A stretch of 17,953 nt of DNA, taken from contig DHWT01000149.1 of assembly GCA_002413325.1 (NCBI GenBank), forward strand, positions 1,682-19,634. Reading direction: 5' to 3'. The notes beneath the pieces are model-generated. The model was not told the DNA's origin. It worked only from the letters and a program-made list of their open reading frames with translations, and did not search any database. Shown piece by piece: positions 1 to 7,607 of the stretch (its first letter is position 1; the number at the start of each line of letters is the position of its first letter). The stretch comes from Chitinophagaceae bacterium UBA5175 (GTDB lineage: Bacteria; Bacteroidota; Bacteroidia; Chitinophagales; Chitinophagaceae). Both the position numbers and the translations under genes were made by a program.

Positions 1-1097
1 GCCTGGGAACTATCCACGCCCACACAAATGGAATGTTCTGATGAAGCCTGTGTGATCAGGATTACGTTGATCTGCTGGCCGGATAAGGCTTCGAATAAAC
101 GTTTTGAAAACCCGGGTATGCCGATCATCCCACTGCCTTCCAGACTGAGCAGGGCAATCCGGTTAATGCTGGAAATACCGCGGATACTGCTGCCGGTGGT
201 GCTGGATACTTTTTCTATCAGGGTGCCCGGATCAGCCGGGGCAAACGTATTCTTGATCCGGACCGGGATGCCTTTGTTCATAACCGGCTGCAGGGTGGGC
301 GGATAAATGACCTTGGCTCCGAAATGCGAAAGTTCCATGGCTTCCTGGTAGGATATATCCGGGATCACGCGGGCATTACTGACCAGGCGCGGATCGGCTG
401 TCATCATGCCGGATACATCGGTCCAGATTTCAATTCCTTTACTGTTCAGTGCATTTCCATAAATAGCCGCGGTATAATCTGAACCTCCCCTGCCCAGCGT
501 GGTTGTGATGCCCCGGGCATCGGAAGCGATAAAACCGGGGACGATAAAAAGGGAAGCCGCCGACGCCCGGAAATAGGCCGTCATCTTTTCCTGCGTCGAA
601 GGGAAATCCACCAGGGCATGTCCAAAGCGGGAATCAGTTACAATCAGTTCCCGGGAATCCTTCCATTCATTAGGTACTCCCCGGGCTGCCAGGCCGGCTG
701 ATAGAATTCTGGACGATAACAATTCTCCAAAACTAAGCACACAATCCCGGGTACGTGCGGAAAGTTCCCGGAGCAGGTAGATCCCTTTTAATATATCTTC
801 CAGCTCGTTACATGTTTTTTTCACCATACTCAGTATACTGCTCTGGCTGGTAACCGGGATCAGCTCCCGCACCGTATCGAGATGCCTTTGTTCTAAATTT
901 TTCAGTGATACAGTATAGGATTCATCGCCGGAGGATGCTGCCGTGGCGCAATGCAATAAGCTGTCCGTAATGCCTCCGAGTGCGGAAACCGCTACAATGG
1001 TTTTATCATTTTCTTTTGCTCTGGTTATAATGACGATACACTTACTGATATTCTCGGCATTGGCTACTGAAGAGCCTCCAAACTTAAGAACCTGCAT
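1..1097 (-). CDS. thrA: Aspartate kinase, N-terminal part, probably bifunctional aspartokinase/homoserine dehydrogenase (partial)
   Basis: Phosphorylates L-aspartate, the first step of the pathway to threonine, methionine, lysine and isoleucine. The 365 visible residues begin MQVLKFGGSSVANAENI, with the KFGGSSV nucleotide-binding motif at residues 5-11. The GRGGSD motif lies at about 202-207, followed by EIWTDVSGMMTADPR. The beginning of the ACT regulatory region follows, ending in ICVGVDSSQ at the window edge. The KFGGSSVANAEN start resembles E. coli ThrA more than the monofunctional LysC, and the Thr/Ile-rich leader upstream favours a threonine operon. The homoserine dehydrogenase half would lie beyond position 1, so bifunctionality is inferred, not seen. 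The ATG at 1097-1095 is followed directly by the conserved beta strand, so the start is secure. The gene is divergent from ppc. Confidence 0.93.
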   Translation of the reverse strand, partial: MQVLKFGGSSVANAENISKCIVIITRAKENDKTIVAVSALGGITDSLLHCATAASSGDESYTVSLKNLEQRHLDTVRELIPVTSQSSILSMVKKTCNELEDILKGIYLLRELSARTRDCVLSFGELLSSRILSAGLAARGVPNEWKDSRELIVTDSRFGHALVDFPSTQEKMTAYFRASAASLFIVPGFIASDARGITTTLGRGGSDYTAAIYGNALNSKGIEIWTDVSGMMTADPRLVSNARVIPDISYQEAMELSHFGAKVIYPPTLQPVMNKGIPVRIKNTFAPADPGTLIEKVSSTTGSSIRGISSINRIALLSLEGSGMIGIPGFSKRLFEALSGQQINVILITQASSEHSICVGVDSSQ

Positions 1098-1120
1098 AAA
1101 TAAATATTAAAAGAAGTAAA

Positions 1121-1151
1121 ATTGAAAAAGAGAAGCTGTTTTGCAAACAGC
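1121..1151 (-). terminator. Attenuator terminator of the thr leader
   Basis: On the minus strand, GCTGTTT (1151-1145) and AAACAGC (1141-1135) form a perfect 7-bp stem around a 3-nt loop. The run TTCTCTTTTTC follows directly (1134-1124). The hairpin lies between the leader stop codon and the thrA start, where an attenuator terminator must be. It is short and only moderately GC-rich. Confidence 0.72.
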
Positions 1152-1182
1152 CATGAGCCCGGGAATAATATATAATTGTATA

Positions 1183-1204
1183 ACCCCTAAAGGGTCGTTG
1201 GGGT
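1183..1204 (-). promoter_or_regulatory. Small hairpin over the end of the leader frame
   Basis: On the minus strand, ACCCC (1204-1200, inside codons Thr25-Pro26 of the leader) can pair with GGGGT (1187-1183, starting at the last base of the TAG stop), with a 12-nt loop. A ribosome reading the last Thr codons would open it, so it could act as a pause or alternative structure in attenuation. The role is inferred. Confidence 0.4.
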
Positions 1205-1276
1205 AATGGCAAGGGTAGCACCGGTTGTGCGGGTAATAACGGGAATATTGTTGATATGGCTGACCGGATGATTCAC
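1187..1276 (-). CDS. Threonine-operon leader peptide (thrL-like), 29 residues
   Basis: A GTG at 1276-1274 opens a 29-codon frame ending in TAG at 1189-1187, 89 nt before the thrA start. The product begins (V/M)NHPVSHINNIPV and ends ITRTTGATLAITPTTL. Seven of 29 residues are Thr and four are Ile, concentrated in the second half, like E. coli ThrL (MKRISTTITTTITITTGNG). Thr and Ile codons in a short frame just before a terminator hairpin are the hallmark of ribosome-mediated attenuation: scarce charged tRNA-Thr or tRNA-Ile stalls the ribosome and lets transcription continue into thrA. No ATG lies upstream in frame before a stop; TTG codons exist but GTG fits best. The peptide has no expected function beyond regulation. 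Too short for ordinary gene finders. Confidence 0.8.
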   Translation of the reverse strand: MNHPVSHINNIPVITRTTGATLAITPTTL

Positions 1277-1291
1277 TGGGTAAAAGAGAGG

Positions 1292-1299
1292 CAAAGCTA
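1292..1299 (-). promoter_or_regulatory. Bacteroidota-type -7 box for thrL-thrA
   Basis: The minus strand reads TAGCTTTG, an exact match to the Bacteroidota -7 consensus TAnnTTTG, 15 nt before the leader GTG. Transcription would start around 1285, so the leader frame would begin very near the 5' end of the RNA. A TTTG that could serve as the -33 element is at 1328-1325, but the 25-nt spacing is longer than usual. Confidence 0.5.
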
Positions 1300-1370
1300 A
1301 CGAATTATATTAATGAAAATGAAACAAATCAAGATATTTTATACTATATCGGATGATTTTATTCAAATGT

Positions 1371-1402
1371 TTTGATTTCCTGCTCATATATTGCTCGATT
1401 TG
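1371..1402 (+). promoter_or_regulatory. Candidate ppc promoter
   Basis: TTTG at 1371-1374 and TCGATTTG at 1395-1402 are separated by 20 nt. The second box has one mismatch to TAnnTTTG. This fits the -33/-7 layout of Bacteroidota housekeeping promoters and would start transcription about 18 nt before the ppc ATG. Consensus match only. Confidence 0.5.
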
Positions 1403-1425
1403 TTGAATGAATTTTAAATTCGCTT

Positions 1426-3993
1426 ATGAGTAACCAATCGTCCGGATTACAGGAATTCAAAAACCTGGTAGGCATTAAATTTCAGCTGTATAACAGCCTG
1501 TTTACCTCCCTGCCTTTTCACCGGATAGAGAAAACGGGCATTTTTTTATCGCTCCTGCTAACCTATTGTGAAGATGGCTATCATAAAAAACAGAGCCCGG
1601 TACGGATCATAGAAGAATTTTTCAGCAAGCATAACCCGGATGGAACGGACAGGGAAAAATCAGATATTCTTTTCCGTTTCGTGCAGTATGTGGAAAGGCA
1701 GGTGGTGCTTTTCGATGCCCTGGAAGACGCCGCTTTTACCAGTGTGAATGATATGGGCGGAACCGGCTCACTCAAACACCTTTTCTCTGAAATCATTCAA
1801 TACGACAAGGAAGGGGAGCTGAAAGAAAAACTCAAAGACTATGCCGTCAGGCTCGTATTGACTGCCCACCCTACCCAGTTCTATCCTGGCCCGGTACTGG
1901 GTATTATCAATGACCTCTCCCGCGCGGTTATCGAAAATAATGCTGCCGAAATCAATACATTCATGCAGCAGCTGGGTAAAACCCCCTTTTTTAAAAAGCA
2001 AAAACCAACGCCTTACGATGAAGCCATCAGCCTGATCTGGTATCTGGAGAATGTTTTTTATCATGCTGCAGGCAAATTATTATCCTCTTTGAAATCGGAA
2101 TTCCCCGATGCCGTCAGCGATCAGAACCCTGTGATCCAGATGGGCTTCTGGCCGGGCGGGGACCGCGATGGCAATCCATTTGTAAAAACGGAAACCACCC
2201 TCAAAGTGGCGGAATCCTTAAGGACGGCGCTCCTGCGTTGTTATTATTTTGACGTGCGCCGCCTCAAACGCCGCCTCACTTTTAAAGAAGTGGACCTGAT
2301 CATTGCAGACTGGGAGGAAAAATTATACCAGGAACTTTTCAATCCGGATGCCGCAATCCCTTTCTATTTTGAAGATATGCTGAAAGCCATGATGAAGATC
2401 CGGGAAGTGCTCATCTATCAGAACAATGGATTATTCCTGACCCTGGTGGACAATTTCATCAGCAAGATGCGCATATTCGGACTCCATTTTGCCACCCTGG
2501 ATTTGCGGCAGGAAAGTTCAGTGCATGAAAAAGTTTTGAAGATCATCCATGAACGGGATGAAATCTTGCCGGATCACTATGAGTCGTTGGACGAAAAAGA
2601 AAAATTAAAAATACTCGCCCATCAGAAAGCCGTTTCCAAAACACCTTTTTCGGATGAGCTGACAAACGATACCCTGGCCAGTGTGCGCGCGGTGAAAACC
2701 ATCCAGGAGAAAAACGGCGAGGCCGGGTGTAATCGCTATATCATCAGCCAGTGCAACAGTGCACGGAATGTAATGGAAGTTTATGCTTTATTCCTGCTGG
2801 GTGGCTGGAAAAAAGACCATATCAGCCTGGACATTGTTCCGCTTTTTGAAACGGTGGAAGACCTGCAGCATGCGGCTGGAATCATGACCACCCTCTATAC
2901 CAACCCTGAATACCGGGCCCACCTGAAAAGAAGAAACGGAACCCAGACCATCATGGTGGGTTTTTCAGACGGAACCAAGGACGGAGGTTATCTTATGGCT
3001 AACTGGGGAATTTATAAAGCCAAGGAAGAACTCACCCGGGTTTCACAGGAACATGGTGTGAGGGTCGTTTTCTTCGACGGACGCGGTGGCCCCCCGGCCC
3101 GGGGTGGAGGCAAAACACACCGGTTTTACTCCTCACTGGGAAAAAACATAGCCAATGAACAAATCCAGCTCACGGTTCAGGGTCAAACGGTCAGCTCCAA
3201 TTTCGGCACGGTGGATTCCGCCCAGTTTAACATAGAACAGCTGGTTCACGCAGGCATCGCCAACGACCTGTTTTCAGCCCGGAAAGTTACCCTGAGCGAA
3301 GAGGAAGAGATCCTGTTGTCAGAAATGGCGGAGATCAGTTATAAAGCATATGCGGAGTTGAAGGACCATGATTATTTCACAGAATACCTCAGCGAAGTCA
3401 GTCCCCTTCAGTTTTACGGTGAAACCAATATCGGCAGCCGGCCAAGCAAAAGAAAGAATTCAGGTAAACTGGAACTCAAAGACCTGCGCGCCATTCCTTT
3501 TGTGGGGGCCTTCAGTCAGCTGAAACAAAATGTAACCGGCTACTATGGGGTGGGGGCCGCATTACAGGAAATGGAAAAGAAGGGGAAATGGAAACAGGTA
3601 AGAAATTTATACCATAATTCTCCCTATTTTAAAACCCTGCTGGACAACAGTGAAATGGCTATGAAAAAGTGCTTTTTCCCGCTTACCGAAACCTTTTCCA
3701 GGCATCCCCTGTTCGGAAAAATCTGGAGGATGATCTTTAATGAATTTGAACTTACAAAAAAATACATCTTTAAACTCTCTGGAAAACAAGAACTTATGTC
3801 GGATTACCCCATAGAACAATTATCCATCCAGATGAGGGAAAGAATTGTGCTCCCCCTCAGTACCATCCAGCAATTCGCGATTGTAAAGTACCGGGAAGCG
3901 GAAAAATCCGGATCCGCCATGAAGAAGATTTATGAAAAACTCATTATACGTTGCTCTTTCGGAATCATTAATGCAGCCCGGAATTCAGCCTGA
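1426..3993 (+). CDS. ppc: Phosphoenolpyruvate carboxylase
   Basis: Cytosolic anaplerotic enzyme that adds bicarbonate to PEP to give oxaloacetate. The 855 residues are close to the family length (E. coli 883). Motifs seen in order: LTAHPT with the catalytic His at 148; GGDRDGNP at 244-251; FSDGTKDGG with Lys518 in the place of E. coli Lys546; and the mobile glycine loop FFDGRGGPPARGGG at 549-562, matching the GRGG signature. LRAIPFVGAFSQLKQN and YYGVGAALQ lie in the C-terminal third. Two features differ from the textbook enzyme. The C-terminus is AARNSA instead of the near-universal NTG ending, and Lys700 sits where E. coli has the Arg of WTQNR. The fold and the His/Lys/Arg catalytic set are otherwise intact, so I expect an active, lineage-specific form. 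Divergent from thrA, whose aspartate substrate derives from oxaloacetate. Confidence 0.95.
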   Translation: MSNQSSGLQEFKNLVGIKFQLYNSLFTSLPFHRIEKTGIFLSLLLTYCEDGYHKKQSPVRIIEEFFSKHNPDGTDREKSDILFRFVQYVERQVVLFDALEDAAFTSVNDMGGTGSLKHLFSEIIQYDKEGELKEKLKDYAVRLVLTAHPTQFYPGPVLGIINDLSRAVIENNAAEINTFMQQLGKTPFFKKQKPTPYDEAISLIWYLENVFYHAAGKLLSSLKSEFPDAVSDQNPVIQMGFWPGGDRDGNPFVKTETTLKVAESLRTALLRCYYFDVRRLKRRLTFKEVDLIIADWEEKLYQELFNPDAAIPFYFEDMLKAMMKIREVLIYQNNGLFLTLVDNFISKMRIFGLHFATLDLRQESSVHEKVLKIIHERDEILPDHYESLDEKEKLKILAHQKAVSKTPFSDELTNDTLASVRAVKTIQEKNGEAGCNRYIISQCNSARNVMEVYALFLLGGWKKDHISLDIVPLFETVEDLQHAAGIMTTLYTNPEYRAHLKRRNGTQTIMVGFSDGTKDGGYLMANWGIYKAKEELTRVSQEHGVRVVFFDGRGGPPARGGGKTHRFYSSLGKNIANEQIQLTVQGQTVSSNFGTVDSAQFNIEQLVHAGIANDLFSARKVTLSEEEEILLSEMAEISYKAYAELKDHDYFTEYLSEVSPLQFYGETNIGSRPSKRKNSGKLELKDLRAIPFVGAFSQLKQNVTGYYGVGAALQEMEKKGKWKQVRNLYHNSPYFKTLLDNSEMAMKKCFFPLTETFSRHPLFGKIWRMIFNEFELTKKYIFKLSGKQELMSDYPIEQLSIQMRERIVLPLSTIQQFAIVKYREAEKSGSAMKKIYEKLIIRCSFGIINAARNSA

Positions 3994-4204
3994 GGTTTTT
4001 TTTTATTTTAATCGTATCCATGATGCTTTCATGAAGTAATTGCCAGGGAAAACCTGACCGATTTTAACTAATTTCGTATAGCATAAAGTGGTCGATGCCC
4101 GGCCTCCCTTTTCCACTCTTTTGAAAGCAGATTCCGGTTAAGCCGGTTGGAAAATAAAACCTGTCCCATGAACGTAATCCCCATTTGAATTTAACAGCCT
4201 CCTA

Positions 4205-5089
4205 ATGATCAGACGTTTTTTTGGGAATTTGTATTTTCTAACCTTTCTGAACGGATTTTTGCTGGCTTCTCTTTTTTACTTCAGAATGGAATCAAATTAT
4301 GAAGATGATCTTTTCCAGGCTATTCGTTCGGATATTAACAGTAAAATCCGGCCGGCCGAATCTGAAGATTCGGTGATTGTGAAAGCCATGCACCTCTGCC
4401 ACGACCTGCTCATTACCCGCGAACCAGTATTTGAAGGAACGCAGTTCCGGGGATTCGAATCAGGATTGCTGGAACCTGCTTCCCTCGATCTGATGACAGC
4501 CCGAGGCGCGTGCGGTAGTTACTCCATGGTGCTGGCCCGGATCCTGCAGGGTTATCATTACCCCGTCCGGATTGCCCAAATGAAGTCGGGAGGCATTTTC
4601 GCAGCCCATAATATTGTGGAAGCCAAAACCCTGCATGGCTGGGTTGTGCTGGATCCTCTTTTTGATGTTTGTTTTGTAAATCCCTCAAATAAGCTGGCTG
4701 GTTTTGATGAGGTAAAAAACAACTGGGATTATTATAAGCCCCAGTTGCCATCCGGTTATGACATGAATTACCGGTATGAAGACGTACGATATTCCAACTG
4801 GACCAAAATTCCCATTGTAATGCCGGCACTTAAAAAAATGCTGGACCTGACCATTGGCAAACCGAAGGCAGATACGATTTCCCTAAGAACCTATTTTCTC
4901 AGAAAATATAATATTGGCTTTTACGTAAACCTGGTCATCTTTGTACTTGTTTTTTACTTTACCCTCAGCAAACTCATCCGGGCAAAGCTATTTCCACAAA
5001 AAAACATTCCGGTCACCTTTTCGAATGTTTACAAATACCTGCGCATGCGGCTTCAGGATAAGGGCCTTACCGAACGGGGCCGGGCATAA
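4205..5089 (+). CDS. Membrane-anchored transglutaminase-like protein
   Basis: 294 residues. A hydrophobic N-terminal segment (about 7-26) and a second one (about 235-257, IGFYVNLVIFVLVFYFTL) flank a soluble middle. That middle carries a transglutaminase-like Cys-His-Asp arrangement: RGACGSYSMVLARIL with Cys103, AAHNIVEA with His135, and WVVLDPLFD with Asp150. The order and spacing fit the transglutaminase/papain-like superfamily. In bacteria such domains are peptidases, peptide cross-linkers or non-catalytic binders; the substrate here cannot be told. The active domain is probably periplasmic with both ends in the inner membrane, but topology is inferred. The next gene starts 98 nt downstream, behind a possible promoter, so it may be a separate unit. 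It precedes envelope-glycan genes, which hints at a cell-surface role. Confidence 0.72.
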   Translation: MIRRFFGNLYFLTFLNGFLLASLFYFRMESNYEDDLFQAIRSDINSKIRPAESEDSVIVKAMHLCHDLLITREPVFEGTQFRGFESGLLEPASLDLMTARGACGSYSMVLARILQGYHYPVRIAQMKSGGIFAAHNIVEAKTLHGWVVLDPLFDVCFVNPSNKLAGFDEVKNNWDYYKPQLPSGYDMNYRYEDVRYSNWTKIPIVMPALKKMLDLTIGKPKADTISLRTYFLRKYNIGFYVNLVIFVLVFYFTLSKLIRAKLFPQKNIPVTFSNVYKYLRMRLQDKGLTERGRA

Positions 5090-5161
5090 TTCCTTTACCC
5101 ACATATCCACATTTGCCGGTCTTTGCGTATATCAATCTCCTGCACATCCTTTCACATTATT

Positions 5162-5169
5162 TATATTTG
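5162..5169 (+). promoter_or_regulatory. Candidate -7 promoter box for the glycan gene run
   Basis: TATATTTG matches TAnnTTTG exactly and lies 18 nt before the ATG of the oxidoreductase gene. The nearest upstream TTTG (5122-5125) is 36 nt away, too far for a standard -33 element, so this rests on the -7 box alone. Confidence 0.4.
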
Positions 5170-5187
5170 AATCTTTAAACCATAAGA

Positions 5188-6165
5188 ATGCTTAAAGTCG
5201 GCGTTTTTGGAACCGGACACCTGGGGAAATTTCATTTGAATAACTGGAAACAGATCCGCGATGCAGAAATCGTAGGATTTTATGATCCCAACAACCAGAT
5301 TGCAGCAGAGGTGACTGAAAAATACCAGATCAAAAGATTCCAGGATCCGGGTGAATTGCTGGATCACTGCGATGCAGCGGATATCATTGCGCCTACACCG
5401 GCGCATTTCAGTCTTTGTGAAATGGCCATTCGTAAAGGGAAACACGTTTTTGTTGAAAAACCACTGGCTAATGATATGGAAGAAGCCAGGACCCTGCTGA
5501 AACTCGTAAAAGAATCCAATGTGAAATTGCAGGTGGGGCATGTGGAAAGATTCAACCCCGCTTTCCTGGCTTTGGAAGGCATTCCACTGCATCCCATGTT
5601 TATAGAGGTTCACCGCCTGGCTGAATTCAACCCCCGGGGTACGGAAGTGAGCGTAATCCTGGACCTGATGATTCACGACATTGATATCATTCTGCACATT
5701 GTAAACAGTGAAGTAAAAAATATCTATTCCAGCGGCGTTGCCGTTATGACGGATACGCCGGATATCGCCAATGTGCGGATTGAATTTAATAACGGATGTG
5801 TTGCCAACCTGACCTCCAGTCGAATATCCATGAAAAAAATGAGGAAAATGCGCATTTTTCAGAAAGATGCCTATATCGGCATTGATTTTCTGAATAAGAA
5901 ATCAGAGATCATCAGTCTGAATCATTCGGAAAATCCCACCGATGGATTTTCTTTCGATATCGAAACCATGAATGGGACAAAATCCATCCTGGTGCGCAAT
6001 CCGGAAGTGCCCAATATCAATGCCATTCGGATGGAACTGGAGAAATTTACTGAATCCGTACTGCAAAATAAACCCACCCTGGTGTCAGAGCTGGACGGAT
6101 ACCGGGCCATGGATGTTGCCCATCAGATCCTTCAGAAAATAAAATACAATTCCATCAACAGCTGA
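5188..6165 (+). CDS. Gfo/Idh/MocA family NAD(P)-dependent oxidoreductase
   Basis: 325 residues. The N-terminal Rossmann fold begins LKVGVFGTGHLGKFH, with a GxGxxG dinucleotide loop. The family EKP motif is at residues 90-92 (Lys91 is the usual catalytic lysine). DLMIHDIDI at about 159-167 gives His163, matching the conserved Asp-xxx-His of the C-terminal domain. Members oxidise or reduce sugars, often nucleotide sugars such as UDP-GlcNAc derivatives, or act as dehydratases or glycosidases. The stop is 3 nt from the start of a sugar-1-phosphate transferase gene, which suggests it prepares or modifies the sugar that enzyme loads onto the lipid carrier. The exact substrate cannot be read from the sequence. 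Confidence 0.9.
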   Translation: MLKVGVFGTGHLGKFHLNNWKQIRDAEIVGFYDPNNQIAAEVTEKYQIKRFQDPGELLDHCDAADIIAPTPAHFSLCEMAIRKGKHVFVEKPLANDMEEARTLLKLVKESNVKLQVGHVERFNPAFLALEGIPLHPMFIEVHRLAEFNPRGTEVSVILDLMIHDIDIILHIVNSEVKNIYSSGVAVMTDTPDIANVRIEFNNGCVANLTSSRISMKKMRKMRIFQKDAYIGIDFLNKKSEIISLNHSENPTDGFSFDIETMNGTKSILVRNPEVPNINAIRMELEKFTESVLQNKPTLVSELDGYRAMDVAHQILQKIKYNSINS

Positions 6166-6168
6166 TCC

Positions 6169-7587
6169 ATGTTGCAACCGGGAAGAAAGATCCATATCAC
6201 CTGGTACGTGCTGAGCGACTATATATCAGCGATCCTTTCCTGGATGATCCTTTATTTCACCAGGCGCGCCCTTCTGGATGAGGCGATTTTTATCGATGGA
6301 AAAATTTTTCTCAACAACCGGTTCTGGCTTGGGCTGGTGCTTATACCTGCAGGCTGGATTATTTTTTATGCGCTGACGGGCACCTATCATTCCCTGTATA
6401 AGAAATCCCGGCTGAACGAATTTTCAAGTACAGCAGTTTCCGGCATGATCGGATGCACCATTTTGTTTTTTGCCATTGTCATTAATGATCCGCAGACAGA
6501 TTACCGGTATTATTACAAAGCGTATTTTACTTTTCTGATCATGCATTTCCTGATCACCTGGACCGGCAGATGGCTTATACTCTTCCTTACAAAAATGCAG
6601 ATCCGCAAGGGAAAAATTGTATTCAACACCCTGCTCCTGGGGTCCGGATCCACCGGGTTAAAAACCTATGAAGAAACCGTCAGCGGGCTCCGTTCCAATG
6701 GGTATCATTATACCGGTTATGTACAACCGGATACTACGGGGGACCCCATGAATATTCCCCTCTCCTGCCTGGGCACTGCCGATGAGCTGGAAAAACTGGT
6801 TGACCGGGAGCATATCCGGCTGGTCGTGGTCGCCATGGACAAAAACGAACAGGAAGCAGCAGAAAAAATGATCCAGCGCCTCAGCGAAAAAGACCTGGAG
6901 ATTAAAATAATCCCAGATATCCTCGATATCCTGTCCGGTTCGGTTAAAACCAGCAACCTGTTCGGTGCCCTGCTCATTGACATACATACGGGCCTCATGC
7001 CTGAATGGCAAATGCATATTAAACGCCTGGTCGATGTATTGTTTTCAGTTATTGGCCTCATCGGGCTTTCGCCCCTGCTTGTATATGCTGCCATCCGTGT
7101 AAAAATGAGCTCCCCGGGTCCTGTATTTTATTCCCAGGAAAGAACCGGTTACAAAGGAAGAAAGTTCATGATCCATAAATTCCGCTCCATGATTAAAAAT
7201 GCGGAATTACAGGGTCCCAGTTTATCCTCCGAAAAGGACGACCGGGTTACCCGGTGGGGGAAAACCATGCGGAAATGGCGCATTGATGAACTCCCCCAAC
7301 TGTTCAACGTAATCCGGGGCGAGATGAGCCTGGTTGGCCCCAGGCCTGAAAGACAGTATTATATTGACCGCATTCTCCAGCGAACTCCTTATTTTAAATA
7401 CCTGCTGAAAGTAAAACCGGGCATCACTTCCTGGGGTATGGTACAATTCGGATACGCAGAAAACGTTGATGAAATGGTAGAGCGGATGAAATACGATCTG
7501 ATCTATATTGAAAACATTTCCCTGGCCCTCGACTTAAAAATCATGATGCATACTTTACTTACGATTTTTAAGGGCAAAGGGCGGTAA
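6169..7587 (+). CDS. Polyprenyl-phosphate sugar-1-phosphate transferase (WbaP/WcaJ-like)
   Basis: Moves a sugar-1-phosphate from a nucleotide sugar to undecaprenyl phosphate at the inner membrane, the first committed step of a surface polysaccharide. The 472 residues match the long form of the family: four hydrophobic helices in about the first 140 residues, a Rossmann-like domain (about 155-270; LLLGSGSTGLKTYEE), then the catalytic domain from about 283. That starts with KRLVDVLFSVIGLIGLSPLL, continues with SSPGPVFYSQERTG (314-327), HKFRSM (336-341), and WRIDELPQLFNVIRGEMSLV followed by GPRPE, with the catalytic Asp-Glu pair at 373-374. All key residues are present. The sugar it uses is not evident. 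The neighbouring oxidoreductase and transferases fit a glycan assembly operon. Confidence 0.93.
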   Translation: MLQPGRKIHITWYVLSDYISAILSWMILYFTRRALLDEAIFIDGKIFLNNRFWLGLVLIPAGWIIFYALTGTYHSLYKKSRLNEFSSTAVSGMIGCTILFFAIVINDPQTDYRYYYKAYFTFLIMHFLITWTGRWLILFLTKMQIRKGKIVFNTLLLGSGSTGLKTYEETVSGLRSNGYHYTGYVQPDTTGDPMNIPLSCLGTADELEKLVDREHIRLVVVAMDKNEQEAAEKMIQRLSEKDLEIKIIPDILDILSGSVKTSNLFGALLIDIHTGLMPEWQMHIKRLVDVLFSVIGLIGLSPLLVYAAIRVKMSSPGPVFYSQERTGYKGRKFMIHKFRSMIKNAELQGPSLSSEKDDRVTRWGKTMRKWRIDELPQLFNVIRGEMSLVGPRPERQYYIDRILQRTPYFKYLLKVKPGITSWGMVQFGYAENVDEMVERMKYDLIYIENISLALDLKIMMHTLLTIFKGKGR

Positions 7588-7607
7588 GTATTCAAACCAG
7601 TGCTTAT

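Larger units (their letters stand above)
1098..1425. other. Divergent regulatory region between thrA and ppc
   Basis: This 328-bp gap has no large gene but is full of signals. On the minus strand, read toward thrA, it holds a TAnnTTTG box, a GTG-started Thr/Ile-rich leader frame, and a hairpin with a T-rich tail. On the plus strand, read toward ppc, it holds a TTTG / TCGATTTG pair 20 nt apart. The individual elements are listed separately. Confidence 0.8.

Noticed and set aside
28..306. 92-residue plus-strand ORF at the left edge
   Set aside because: Lies antisense inside the clearly conserved aspartate kinase; no family features of its own.
3991..4010. T9 run right after the ppc stop as an intrinsic terminator
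   Set aside because: The T-run is real but only a 3-bp stem can be drawn in front of it, so no convincing hairpin.
4017..4035. CATGA...TCATG inverted repeat as a regulatory site
   Set aside because: Only a 5-bp arm, no adjacent promoter or terminator; expected by chance.
4413..4829. 138-residue minus-strand ORF opposite the transglutaminase-like gene
   Set aside because: Antisense shadow of a gene with intact Cys-His-Asp motifs; its composition is not protein-like.
5161..5697. 178-residue minus-strand ORF opposite the oxidoreductase
   Set aside because: Antisense to a well-conserved Gfo/Idh gene and lacks recognisable motifs.
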